From Cylicocyclus nassatus (lineage: Eukaryota; Nematoda; Chromadorea; Rhabditida; Strongylidae), in NCBI GenBank assembly GCA_958299035.1, contig CATQJL010000001.1, positions 76,095,594 through 76,159,593 of the forward strand: a stretch of DNA of 64,000 nt, in the 5' to 3' direction. Shown piece by piece: positions 45,008 through 56,578 of the stretch. A program made the position numbers and the translations under genes. The notes below the pieces were generated by a model. That model was given only the letters and a program-made list of their open reading frames with translations, was not told the origin of the DNA and ran no database searches. Positions within the stretch are counted from its first letter, which is position 1. Each line of letters begins with the position of its first letter.

Positions 45008-48000
45008 TCATCTACTTCCGAATATTCTCAACATAAAGAGGAATATGTTCAGGATATCCAAAAATATCTGCATCGAAGCAAATATGTACTCTTCAGGTGA
45101 AAGCTCAAACCGTCGACCACCCATGATAAGCTGTAATATACTCATTAAATGAAGGAACTTCGCAAAAAGCAAAAAAAACAAACCTGTATGTCAATTGCCA
45201 AGTAGAGCATAGATAGCAGCGCACCTAATACAGCGTAGACAGTGTAGAGGAATGTTACTCGAAAGGCTAAGACCGAAATCGTAGCAGTGATACCGAAGAA
45301 CAACATTGTCATCCCGAGAATGTAGACAATACCAATAAGTCTGAAAAAAACTTTTTTTACACCTGCTAACCACATTTTTGCGCAATGGTGTGCGGCGGAC
45401 TAAATTTCAACCAAAGGTGCCCTACCATTTTAGTTTATGATTACATATAACCAGTTGGAAATAGTAACGTTCTGCATTTGTTCACCCCGGAAACCGCCTA
45501 CTCCAGCGCCGTTTAGGCTCCCGCCAGAGTGCCGAAGTTATGCCAGCGCTACGCCAGCATTTCGATCGATACACGTGTATTTCGTTGGGGACGTCAGCTA
45601 GCCCCGCCCCAACGAAATACACGTGTATCGATCGAAATGCTGGCGTAGCGCTGGCATAACTTCGGCACTCTGGCGGGAGCCTTACAGGTGTAGGCTGCTG
45701 CATGACGAAGGCGCTATATCTTTGGGCGCGAACGCGACTTAATTAGCCGCAGAGCACATGAGACGCAGGATTTGCAACGTGAGAAGGCGCGCGCGTCGCG
45801 TTTTCGCGCCCGCTCAGCTAATATTGCTTCTGTGCCTTTGTCATGCAGCAGCCTTTACTCTCTTTGTACACAAAGTGCATGGAAGAAGTCTGATAGAAGT
45901 CCTCGAGTCCAAAACCCAACTTTTGGCTCCACCTCCCGCCGGGTAAGCTCCATCCCTGCAGTGGCAATCCCCACTCACTTTGCCCTATTTGCTCAGATCT
46001 GTGCAGATTTGATTTTTTTCATGGTTATATTCTTGCATCAAATGACGGTCTGTAATGCGTATCCAGTCTATGATTGATCCTTGCCTAAGGCTACCCTCCA
46101 GAATTGCTAGTAGTAAACTTCAGTTTAAAAAGTCTTTATCATTGAACGATGCAAAGAAAACCGCAGCGCAACCCCAATGCGAGGCGGTAGGCTATGAGCC
46201 ATGCGACATTACTTAAACAACCTTTGATTCAACTGCCTTGGCTACTGAAAGGTGGGGCTTTGGCACCTGAACAAGGCCGCTCGCGCCCGCAACGCGGTCT
46301 GCGCCTTTCCGCGCGCGTGCCTTATACCCTACCGCTCTGGTCATCAAAGTCGCCTGCACGAAATCGCCCGGGTTCGAAGCTCCACCTTCCAGCCGCCAAG
46401 CGACTTAAATCAAAGGGTGCATACGTTAAAAATCTTCACTGTCAACCTGAAAAATCAATAACCAGTTTATTAAGAAAACTTACGTTGTGAGATCCTTCTT
46501 GATGTAAATTGCAAATACCACTATAGCTGCTGATACACCCGTAGTGATACAAAGCGCTAGCAGCACAGACTCTACATTGTAAAAAGATGTCGTGGACATT
46601 GTCATGTAACCGCTCGCCAATGTCTGCAAATGCACAAATTTCATGGTTTACTCAATAAGGAGCATAACCATGGAAGCGAAACTCACAAAAATGCCCAAAG
46701 TGATCAAATTCGCTGGATACGATCTTCGTACGGAACTACAGCATAGTAAGACTATTGAAGTTACTATGAACACACATCTGAAAATGCGTGAATAAGATGA
46801 GACATTGTATTCCTGATGCAAAAAGGGATCAATTTTCGCAAATTTTGGTAAATTTCGTCATCAAAACGACAAAATTGGAACCTGTAATCCACCAATTTTG
46901 TTAACCATGACCGAATAACGAAAACTGGTCCCCAAGCAAAAATGCCAGAGCCAAAGGTCACGTTCTGTCAACAAGCCAGATGTGCATTTTATAAGTAAGG
47001 TGGAACTCACATGGAAACAAGAAAGAAGACCCAATTTTGTTGAATCCACCTTTTAAACGGTGGAAAGATGAACGGCATTGCGCACATTATCGTTACAACG
47101 ATAAACTGAAAATAAGGCGATTTTAAGATATATAATAGAGAAAACGTGAGTCAGAAGCCTTGCGTTCCATAGATCTTACCATAATTGTGACGAGGGTGAA
47201 GACTTTAGCGACAAATCGTGATCTTATGGATTGGTCACTGAAATAAAGACGATCATTTGAGTATATGTACAGGATTTGGAAAAAGAGGAATTTGCAAACA
47301 GCAGCCGCTCAGATAAGTGGAAAAAGTTGGTGTAAAATTATGTTAAGTATAGCCGAAAAAAACCCTATGACTAAGGTTTACACAGCAAAATATATTATCT
47401 AAAGGAAAAAATGAGAAAATAAATTCTGATAATGCCATGCGCAACGTGTAGGTGTCGATAAAGTTGTCTAATGCGCAAATATGTTTATACTACATTTTTT
47501 AAAAAGGTTGAAATTCAAATTTTTACGATGATATTATAACGTATCGATATGGGCCGCTTAGAATGATACTATTTGTACTTACAGCTTCTTATGATCGCAT
47601 GGAAAAACTAAATAAAAATTTCAAAATAATAAAAATCCAAAATAAATCTCTTCGCTTCCCGCCATTCGCACATATGCCATGGGTAAAGTGAAAAAGATAT
47701 AAAATCCGCAAAATACCAAACTCTTTGGCATCCATCCAATTTTACACTTGAATAATAACATGAAAAACACAAATGTTACAAAACAAAAGCTTGATATATG
47801 CACATAAGGTTGCACATCAACCCGAATTTTGAGTCAAAGCCTAGTAGTCAGATTTTTGCGAAACTTACACTTGCTACAGTCATTGCCACTCAAAGAAATA
47901 CTTTTTTACCGCTGTCAAATGTAAAAAAAGAGAAATAAAATGCCTGATTATACTTACCTGAATTGAAGGCTGTACTTCGCATCTTCTTCACCAGCTGGAG

Positions 48001-48022
48001 GGGCAGTTGGCTGAGTTTCCAT
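45008..48022 (-). CDS. Lifeguard / TMBIM-family seven-transmembrane protein (Bax inhibitor-1 superfamily), 7 exons
   Basis: Exons on the minus strand: 48,022-47,958, 47,237-47,180, 47,105-47,011, 46,777-46,687, 46,623-46,484, 45,340-45,184 and 45,130-45,008, giving 729 nt (242 residues). All introns start GT and end AG (mostly TTTCAG-like), and phases join cleanly. The protein has a short Pro-rich N-terminus, a SDQSIRSRF motif, and seven hydrophobic segments. The last two carry the acidic residues usually conserved in this superfamily (Asp200 in LAIDIQ, Asp227 in FLDILN), with GGRRFELSPEEYIF between them, a strong family signature. Length fits the usual 230-310 residues. Family members sit in Golgi, ER or plasma membranes and affect calcium leak and cell-death sensitivity; that role is inferred, not shown. 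ATG 48,020-48,022 was chosen because it opens the frame into SDQSIR, 10 bases after a TATTTAG that could be a trans-splice acceptor. No upstream operon partner is seen. The exact paralogue is undetermined. Confidence 0.93.
45516..45681. mobile_element. Near-perfect palindromic MITE in intron 5 of the Lifeguard gene, TTA target duplication
   Basis: The arms are about 77 bp with almost no mismatches: GGCTCCCGCCAGAGTGCC through CGATACACGTGTATTTCGTT and back, with a spacer of about 12 bases. TTA lies outside both ends (45,513-45,515 and 45,682-45,684), which suggests Harbinger-type integration. High arm identity suggests a recent insertion. Confidence 0.8.
45693..45853. mobile_element. Second, more diverged inverted repeat in the same intron
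   Basis: GGCTGCTGCATGACGAAGGC at the left pairs with GCCTTTGTCATGCAGCAGCC at the right, and an inner GCGCGAACGCGAC / GTCGCGTTTTCGCGC pair also matches. It lies nine bases from the previous element's target duplication. No clear target duplication was found. Confidence 0.55.
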
Positions 48023-48497
48023 GTTCGTTCGCCTAAATATACTCTATTCACTGCATATTGCAAGCTCAAGGAGGACAGCATTTTTCTCGCGAATTGTGTG
48101 TGTTCGAAAACTGAAAAAAAGAAAGGCAACACGACACCATAGATTAACAAAGGGTGAACTTCTGCCGACAATGTTCAATTTATAGACACTGACGGAAAGA
48201 CATCACGTCAGTGGAGCGATAAGGACTTGTCATAAAAATGACTCACACAAAAAAAATTATGCGAACGACTATTCAAAGAAAACCACATCACAAGTTGTTG
48301 CTGCAGTTCTAAATTCAATTCAATTTATCAACCAGAGATAGCCTCAATGTAATGCTCATCCTGCGTTGCTTTTGTTTCTTTTTACAATCGAATGCATTTC
48401 GGCATGCTGGGGGCAGAATCTTGACTCACAAATGTTTTCTTTAATATCCAATGGACGTTTCCGACGCCTTTATGACACATATAATATATGTGTCATA
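48023..48497. other. Region upstream of the Lifeguard gene
   Basis: It should contain the promoter. TATATTTAG at 48,033-48,041 (minus strand) is a candidate splice or trans-splice acceptor 10 bases before the start codon. An ATGACACATAT / ATATGTGTCAT palindrome lies at about 48,468-48,496, just before the MITE. No upstream gene is recognised. Confidence 0.45.
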
Positions 48498-48957
48498 AAG
48501 GGTTTCCAAGAAATGTGCCTACTGTCTAATTGTCATAACTTTCTTGTGAAGAACTTTCGAGAAGCTGAGGTAACATTTTGTAGCGAATCACCGATTTCCA
48601 TTTATTACTCTAGAATTACAGTAGGAACTTTGAAGAGGGTTTTGAGCTAAGGAGGGCAATATTTTACAACAGAAAGTAAACAAAGCCTGAATACTTGAGC
48701 ACTAGGCTTGGGTTGCTGAAATGCTTCCTTGAATTCCCAAAAATGTGGTTAAACTCTCTAGAAAGATCACAATCTTATACAAAGTTGGGTGTCAAACTTA
48801 GCGTCCATGTAAACTCTATCGAGCAGGCTTTTAGATTTTCAATTATTTAGAACAGCAGATTTGAGCTTTACAAAATAGTATCTGAAGATTCTCGAAACAC
48901 TTCGCGACAAGAGAGTTATTAACATTCAAACAGTAGGCACATTTTCTGTGATCTCTG
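48498..48957. mobile_element. Diverged MITE related to the CAGGGTGTCCC family, 460 bp
   Basis: The left end AAGGGTTTCCAAGAAATGTG and right end TAGGCACATTTTCTGTGATC resemble the ends at 25,310-25,980, with the same TCTCGAAACACTTC and AGAGAGTTATT boxes in the right arm. TA borders both ends. It is more worn than the relative at 25.3 kb, so probably older. Confidence 0.7.
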
Positions 48958-51269
48958 TATATCAATAGTTTTCCGGACTCGACCACTTTGCTCACTGCCT
49001 TTGGCTTCACCTTGAAAGAAACTTTTGTCTTCTACTTGAGCTGATTCAAAAGTGTTATGGCTTTCATTTAGCCCTATATGGTCGACCCCAAAATGGCTTA
49101 CAGGGAATTAGGAAACTTTCCGGCCGCAAGCATTCCCATTTCACACTTGAACGCTCTCTTCGTTTTTTTTGTGCTCATAGCATTTGTTTTCACTAAGTTC
49201 AATTTTGGTTACGATAAAATACAATTTGAAAAAATTGAGCTTTTTTCTTGAAATGCTGATTCAAAAGGAATCCTTTTTTTCTGTGGTTTTTCAAATGTGC
49301 TAATGTTTTCAAACAATAGAATTGATCTGGAAATACCGTGCCTTGGATAACCAGAGATGCAGTCCTGCAATTTTGTCCACATCTACAAATCCAATCCCAG
49401 TTTTTAAAAAACTTTAATCAAAACATGGAAGAATGCAAAATTTTTAGAAACGTGCATAGCGAGAGTAAGAGAGATGTGCGACAAGTGCACACTGAGATAA
49501 GACTTTCAAAAACTTTTGAAGTCAAAAAATTACAGCAAGAATTGCACGCTCATTTAGTGTTCTTGATCGTAAGCTATCGCGGATTTTTTTAATATACTGA
49601 GAACGTAGGCTTAGGACATTTGGTAGTGGGAAGGCAGAAACATGTTTCCGTTTTCAAGCTTTTGAAATTTGGAATAAAGCTGATAACGCATTTACCCTCC
49701 GCTTCGAAAAAATCGAGTAAAGCTGTCCCTCTTGAAATTTTCCAAACCTTCCAGCGAAATATGATTATCTATTAATTAGGCAGTCTCCAGGTCTGAAACA
49801 GTAAAGCAAAAAGCGCCAAAAATGTGCACAACCCCTGTAAATATTCTCTGAAATTAGAAACTTTTTACTTCTCGTTTCACACAGGATATCTAGTGCTGAT
49901 TTCAATACTTTTTTTGCCGCTCAGATTGCTATCGCTAACAGTTCACTGCCCAACTTAGTACCACAAAATACCCAGGTTCAAGATAACAGAACCAACAAAT
50001 TTGAGCTTTTGGAATCCTCGTTTGTCTATTATAGCCAGGGCTCGGCACGAGGTGGCTAGATGAAAATGCAAAAAAAGAAGTCCCACTTGAATTCGAATTT
50101 TTACGAAGTCCCCATTGATCTTAGACCATATATCCAAACCCCCCCCCCTGCCCAAAAAACGAAACCCCCTTTATTTTTTGTCCTAAAAATGACATCCAGC
50201 TTGCTTGTAAACCACCTGTGCCGAGTCCTGACTATAGCTATAATACCAAGTTTCGTCATTTGCCTGGATCAGCAGAGCAAATGCATAGAAACAAACTAGC
50301 AGAATGTGAGACAGATGGATGTTTGAAAATAGCTCAGAGAGGACAAGAAAGTGCGAGGGACTAGTTTACAGCCCTTCATACTAAAATGCAATGAAGTGTA
50401 GAAGAAAAATTAAAAATCGAGAAGGGCTCCTACGCACGCGCACAAACCAGTTTTGCATGTCAATGCCAGCCGCTTTTGATAAAAACTATTATAGAAGTTT
50501 TTCTAGCTGTAAAATTTCGTAAGAACAATATTATTGATAGTTTCGCTGATAATCGAAAGGAAGTGAACAAGTTATCATATATCAACTATTAGTGCGAAAT
50601 AGAGGCCGGACTTTGGCGATAGCTTCCAAAAGAGAATTTATTATCTTGAGCGTTCAACGCAGTAATCCTTACTATAATATACATTCGATCTTTTCAAGCG
50701 CGACGGCAGAGTTTTCTGCGTCCCTCCTATCCTTAACCCCAGCGTGACGGAGGGTCCAGTTGCTGAAGGAATCCAGAAAAAGGAATGCGAAAATATAACG
50801 GCGCTCAATGATGACGAAAGGAGAGGCCAGAAGCCATTGTGTCGGCGAGAGATTTGCTCGCACTATGGGTCCCGCCGCGGAGCGCAGATTTTTCAACATT
50901 GAGCTTAGCGGCTACGAATCGACACAAAGGTGTATGTGTGCATGCTAATTACAAAAACATTAGATTTCAGAATCATCTATTACCTATCGGCTACCTTTAT
51001 GCATTTTGTTGCTGCACTTGCTATGTGTTGAAATTACAAGTGCTATGGTAGTGGCAGTCGTTGTGTACGGAGTCACGCCAGCTATCGATCTCCTTTTTGC
51101 TTGAGTTCCACTTGCAAGACGAGCTTACAGTTCTGCTAACACCGTCTGTTATCCTCCTACACAAATAGCCTAATTAGCCTTTAAAAAATTCGTATTCCAT
51201 TCACGTAGAACTTCTAGCAGAGCTATAACACAATTTTCGGGGAAGTTTGCGGCTATTTTCAGTGTTTAT
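48958..51269. other. Gene-free stretch
   Basis: No recognised gene. About 50,240-50,510 is similar to 63,660-63,900 (AGAAGGGCTC(C/T)TA(C/T)GCACG, then TTTTGCA(T/C)GT(C/T)AATG), marking a dispersed repeat. A GC-richer patch at 50,690-50,900 with a 75-codon minus-strand frame has no recognisable domain. Confidence 0.45.
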
Positions 51270-54200
51270 CGAAAAAAACTAAGCATTCCATGAAGTACGG
51301 CCTCAAAGAGGGAGGAGATAAATTTGGGAAGACAAAGTTTGTGCACGCATCTCAACAACAGAAATGTGCCTTTGAAGGTGAAGTGCTCAAAAATCGCATT
51401 GTTTTCAGCGAAGAACATAGCATTCCGTCAATTCTGGCCTCAAAGGGGGGGGGGAGTAGAATTTGAACTTTGCAAAGTAAAAGCCTTATCTGGAGAGACT
51501 TACCACCCTTTTCTGCATAAACTTCAATAAAATCATCAAAAGTTATTTTCTCATAAAACTTTGCTCTACAATTTGTTTCAGTGAAAACTGAGCATTCCAC
51601 AATTTCGGAGGATTGGGTAGATTTGGGGGAATCAAACAGCCTGCGCCAAAATTTTGAAATCCGACTTTGAAGGTAGAGTGCTCAAAAATCTGATTTTATA
51701 GCGAATGAATCAGCATTGTACCAATTTTGGTCTCGAAGGAGCGAATAACCCAGCATTTCACTGATTTTGGACTCGAAGGACGAGAGGGTTACTTGGGGAA
51801 TAAACAGCCTGCGCCAAAATATCACAATCTGGCTTTGAAGGTAGAGGGCTCAAAAACCTACTTTTTTAGCGAGTAAATCAGCATTGCACCAATTTTGTTC
51901 TCGAAGGGCGAGGGGGTTACACTTGGGGGATAAACAGCCTGCGCCAAAATATCAAAATCTGGCTTTGAAGGTAGAGTGCTCAAGAATCTACTTTTTTAGC
52001 GAGTAAAACAGCATTGCACCAATTTTGGTCTCGAAGGGCGAGGGGGTTACACTTGGGGGATAAACAGCCTGCGCCAAAATATCAAAATCTGGCTTTGAAG
52101 GTAGAGTGCTCAAGAATCTACTTTTTTAGCGAATAATTGAGCACTCCATCAGTTTTCTCGGAGGAGGAGGAGGAGATTTGGGGTGGGGAGGGGACATTAA
52201 TCAGCCTGCCACACATTTCAACAAAATTCATCACAAATTTGCTTCAAAGGTAAAGTGCTAACCCCATTTTCATTTCATTCCCAGTATAGATCCGATTTTT
52301 TAGCTAAGAACTGAGCACTCTACAGTCTTGGAGGAGGAGGAGTAGGTTTGGGGGGGGGGCAGAGGCCTGCGCCAAAATTTCAAAATCCGACTTTGAAGGT
52401 AGAGTGCTAAAAATCTGATTTTTTAGCGAATAACACAACATTCCGCTAATTTTGGTCTCCAGGACAAGGGGCTAGATTTCGGGGGATCAAACAGCCTGCG
52501 CCAAAATATCAAAATCTGGCTTTGAAGGTAGAGTGCTCAAAAACCTACTTTTTTAGCGAGTAAAACAGCATTGAACCAATTTTGGTCTCGAAGGGCGAGG
52601 GGGATAGATTTCGGGGGATCAAACAGCCTGCGCCAAAATATCAAAATCTGGCTTTGAAGGTAGAGTGCTCAAGAATCTACTTTATTAGCGAGTAAATCAG
52701 TCAGTAAATCATTGCACCAATTTTGTCCTCGAAGGGCGAGGGGGTTACACTTGGGGGATAAACAGCCTGCGCCAAAATATCAAAATCTGGGTTTGAAGGT
52801 AGAGTGCTTAAAAATCTGATTTTTTAGCTAATAACACAACATTCCGCTAATTTTGGTCTCCAAGGACAAGGGGGATAGATTTCGGGGGATCAAACAGCCT
52901 GCGCCAAAATATCAAAATCTGACGTTGAAGGAAGAGTGCTCAAAAACCTACTTTTTTAGCGAATAATTGAGCACTCCATCAGTTCTCTCGGAGGAGGAGG
53001 AGGAGATTTGGGGTGGGGAGGGGACATTAATCAGCCTGCCACACATTTCAACAAAATTCATCACAAATTTGCTTCAAAGGTAAAGTGCTAACCCCATTTT
53101 CATTTCATTCCCAGTATAGATCCGATTTTTTAGCTAAGAACTGAGCATTCTACATTCTTGGAGGAGGAGGAGTAGGTTTGGGGGGGGGGGGCAGAGGCCT
53201 GCGCCAAAATTTCAAAATCCGACTTTGAAGGTAGAGTGCTAAAAATCTGATTTTTTAGCGAATAACACAACATTCCGCTAATTTTGGTCTCCAGGACAAG
53301 GGGCTAGATTTCGGGGGATCAAACAGCCTGCGCCAAAATATCAAAATCTGACTTTGAAGGAAGAGTGCTCAAAAACCTACTTTTTTAGCGACTAAATCAG
53401 CATTGCACCAATTTTGTTCTCGAAGGGCGAGGGGGTTACACTTGGGGGTAAACAGCCTGCGCCAAAATATCAAAATCTGGCTTTGAAGGTAGAGTGCTCA
53501 AAAACCCACTTTTTTAGCGAATAATTGAGCACTCCATCAGTTCTCTCGGAGGAGGAGGAGGAGATTTGGGGTGGGGAGGGGACATTAATCAGCCTGCCAC
53601 ACATTTCAACAAAATTCATCACAAATTTGCTTTGAAGGTAAAGTGCTAACCCCATTTTCATTTCATTCCCAGTATAAATCCGATTTTTTAGCTAAGAACT
53701 GAGCATTCTATCAGTCTTGGAGGAGGAGGAGTAGGTTTGGGGGGGGCAGAGGCCTGCGCCAAAATTTCAAAATCTGACTTTGAAGGTAGAGTGCTAAAAA
53801 TCTGATTTTTTAGCGAATAACACAACATTCCGCTAATTTTGGTCTCCATGACAAGGGGGGTAGATTTCGGGGGATCAAACAGCGTGCGCCAAAATATCAC
53901 AATCTGGCTTTGAAGGAAGAGTGCTCAAAAACCTACTTTTTTAGCGAGTAAATCAGCATTGCACCAATTTTGTTCTCGAAGGGCGAGGGGGTTACACTTG
54001 GGGGATTAATAGCCTGCGCCAAAATTCGAAAATCTGACTTTGAAGGTAGAGTGCTCAAAAATCTGATTTTTTAGCGAATAACACAACATTCCGCTAATTT
54101 TGGTCTCCAGGACAAGGGGGGTAGATTTCGGGGGATCAAACAGCGTGCGCCAAAATATCACAATCTGGCTTTGAAGGTAGAGTGCTCAAAAACCCACTTT

Positions 54201-55640
54201 TTTAGCGAGTAAAACAGCATTGCACCAATTTTGGTCTCGAAGGGCGAGGGGGTTACACTTGGGGGATAAACAGCCTGCGCCAAAATATCAAAATCTGGCT
54301 TTGAAGGTAAAGTGCTCAAAAACCTACTTTTTTAGCGAGTAAATCAGCATTGCGACAATTTTGGTCTCGAAGGGCGAGGGAGTTAGACTTGGTGATGAAC
54401 AGCCTGCGCCAAAATTCGAAAATCTGACTTTGAAGGTAGAGTGATCTGGTTTGGTTTCAAAAATCTGGTTTTCCTTACCGAATAACCCTGCATTCCACCA
54501 GTTTCAGGGTAAAAGGGTCTCGAAAAGGGTAACTTTCGAAGTTCTTGTAGGAGTCTTATTCGGAGGCTCATCACCCTTTGCCCAAATTCCAAGAATATTA
54601 TTTTTCTCATGCAAGTCTGCTGAAAAATATGCTTCAACGACTGATTATTTTGATTTTGGTTTCGCAAAGGGATGGGGAGATCCGGGAAGACTAAATCAGC
54701 CTATCCCGCCCACATTTCAATAAAATTCGTTCTAAAGTCGCTTTTGGGGACATTAATCAGCCCGCCACATATCACAACAAAATTCATCAAAAATTTGCCT
54801 TTGACATTTTACCATTCGATATCGAAGGAGGACGGGTATAGCCTGCTCCAGAAATCATCAAAATCTGGCTTAGAGGTAAAAATCTGATTTATTTGCGAAT
54901 AAAACAGCGTTCCGCCTATTTTTGTCTCGGAGGGGGATGAGTAGATTTGGGGGAATCAAACAGCCTGCTCCAAATATCATCGAAGATCTGGCTTCAAAGA
55001 TAGAGTGCTCAAAAAGCTGATTTTTTAGCGAACAACCCAGCATTCCACAATTTTGGTCACTGAAAGGGAAAAATATTTGGGGGATCAATCAGCCTGCGCC
55101 AAAATTCATCAAGCTGGCTTTGAAGGTAAATGCTCAAAAATGATTTTTTTATCGAATTACCCAGCTCCCACCAGTTGGTCGCAGAGCCTATTGTCCACAT
55201 CTGTTGCTCGCACAAATTTCAGGAAAACCATGAAAAAATTATCCTTCGGGAAATGATTAATTGGACTCATCGGCCTGCTCTGCTTGCATCTGAGCAAAAT
55301 TCATTACAAGTCTATCTTTTGGGGTAACAGCGCTAAGAAATCTGTTTTTTTAGCGAAGGAGTGAGAATAATACCAACTTTGTTTTTTAAAGAATTAAAAA
55401 TTTGACACCTACAAAGTAGAGTCCCATTTTGGAGAACTGTCCTCAGAAATTTCAGAAAATGATGGATACACATTCTTTCGAAAAAGCTCGCCTAAAAATC
55501 TGATTTCTATAGGGAAAATCGAGCGTTCAGTCGATTTTGGTCTCAAAAAGAGGGGAGAACGGAGAGGGTAAAATTTGGCGTTTGCAAGGTAAAGCCTTTT
55601 TTAAAAAGTTCAGGGTGAAATTTGACGTTCGCAAACAGAC
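51270..55640. repeat. Second satellite-like tandem array, ~130 bp unit with G-rich tracts
   Basis: Units contain CAGCCTGCGCCAAAATATCA, AAATCTGGCTTTGAAGGTAG, AGTGCTCAAAAA, TTTTTTAGCGA(A/G)TAA and CAATTTTGGTCTCGAAGG, then a purine-rich GGGGG tract. CAGCCTGCGCC starts at 51,805, 51,935 and 52,065 give a 130-bp period. A composite block with GGAGGAGGAGGAGG plus GGGGTGGGGAGGGG recurs at 52,139, 52,970 and 53,530. Both ends (51,270-51,700 and 54,400-55,640) are degenerate. Small frames here are repeat-derived. Confidence 0.9.
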
Positions 55641-55653
55641 ATTCAGCTATATA

Positions 55654-56527
55654 TTAGGTCGTCCCGAAAGTTTTGTCAGTTTTTTCAGACCACTAAAGGC
55701 CACGCACAATGAAGATCCGAATGAGCTTCAGCGTGTTTTCGATGCAGCTTTTCCTTCTCTTTCTTGTGGTTACATTTTCGAACCACAATCCTGTATGCTT
55801 TCTTTGGTAATTGCTTAAATTTTTCACCCATCATTTTTGTCTGATCATAGTTCGGCTAATTTTTGAGAATTTCAATTCAAAGTTTCGAAATGGATTAAAT
55901 ATGGATTAATTAGAGCAAATCTCGGACTACAAGATATATTTTTAGATTCCATTAATCTGCTGATTTTCGCTTCAAAAATTATTTTTTCGGAGGTCTCGAT
56001 TTTTTGGCAAAGTCATGAAACACGCAACTGCAGCAAAAACATGAAAACTTCTAAAGTTTCTGCGAATTGCAACATGATTCTTATTAAACACTATTTATGC
56101 AACATTACCCAGTTTGACGTGCTTTGAAAAAGCAGCTTTTTGGAATTTTCGGTACTTTTACGTGGCAAACGTAATCAAAAAGCCGCGGTTCTTAATAAAT
56201 AAATAATTATAACGGACTTGGTAAAGGTGACTCAGTAATCTAAAATGGGTATAACGTAGCCAAAGGTTTGCTTTACATAATAGTTATGAGCGCTCGTTAA
56301 AATCAAAATAAAAATTTTCAGAATTTAGGAAAGTTTTGGCATTACTATTGATCTGCTCAAAAAACCATGGCGATAACATTGCAAAGACAGGGTAGATCAG
56401 AGAGCAAATATAGCTGTAAGAAAGAGGAAGAAAAACTATAAATGGTACCTAGAACGTTTATGAACTGGTGTTTTGTGAGTTTTAGTGAGCGATGAAAAAA
56501 GCCGACAAAACTTTCGGGACAACCTAA
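55654..56527. mobile_element. Mariner-type MITE, 874 bp, TA target site
   Basis: The ends TTAGGTCGTCCCGAAAGTTT and its near-complement (GACAAAACTTTCGGGACAACC on the right) are flanked by TA. A CGATGCAGCTTTTCCTTCTC box near the left end is shared with the other mariner-type elements of this window. No transposase is recognisable. Confidence 0.82.
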
Positions 56528-56578
56528 TATATAAGAATTAGCGTAGGTTTTTGCTGTTCTAAACATGCGTTTCTCAAA

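Noticed and set aside
46252..46461. tRNA-like B box (GGGTTCGAAGCTCC) near 46,370 in an intron
   Set aside because: No matching A box or acceptor stem was found, so it was not called as a tRNA or SINE.
47890..48171. 93-codon minus-strand frame over the first Lifeguard exon
   Set aside because: It is in a different phase from the exon that splices into the SDQSIR segment and shows no family similarity.
50672..50899. 75-codon minus-strand frame in a GC-richer patch
   Set aside because: No recognisable domain, no splice-bounded neighbours, and equally open frames on the other strand.
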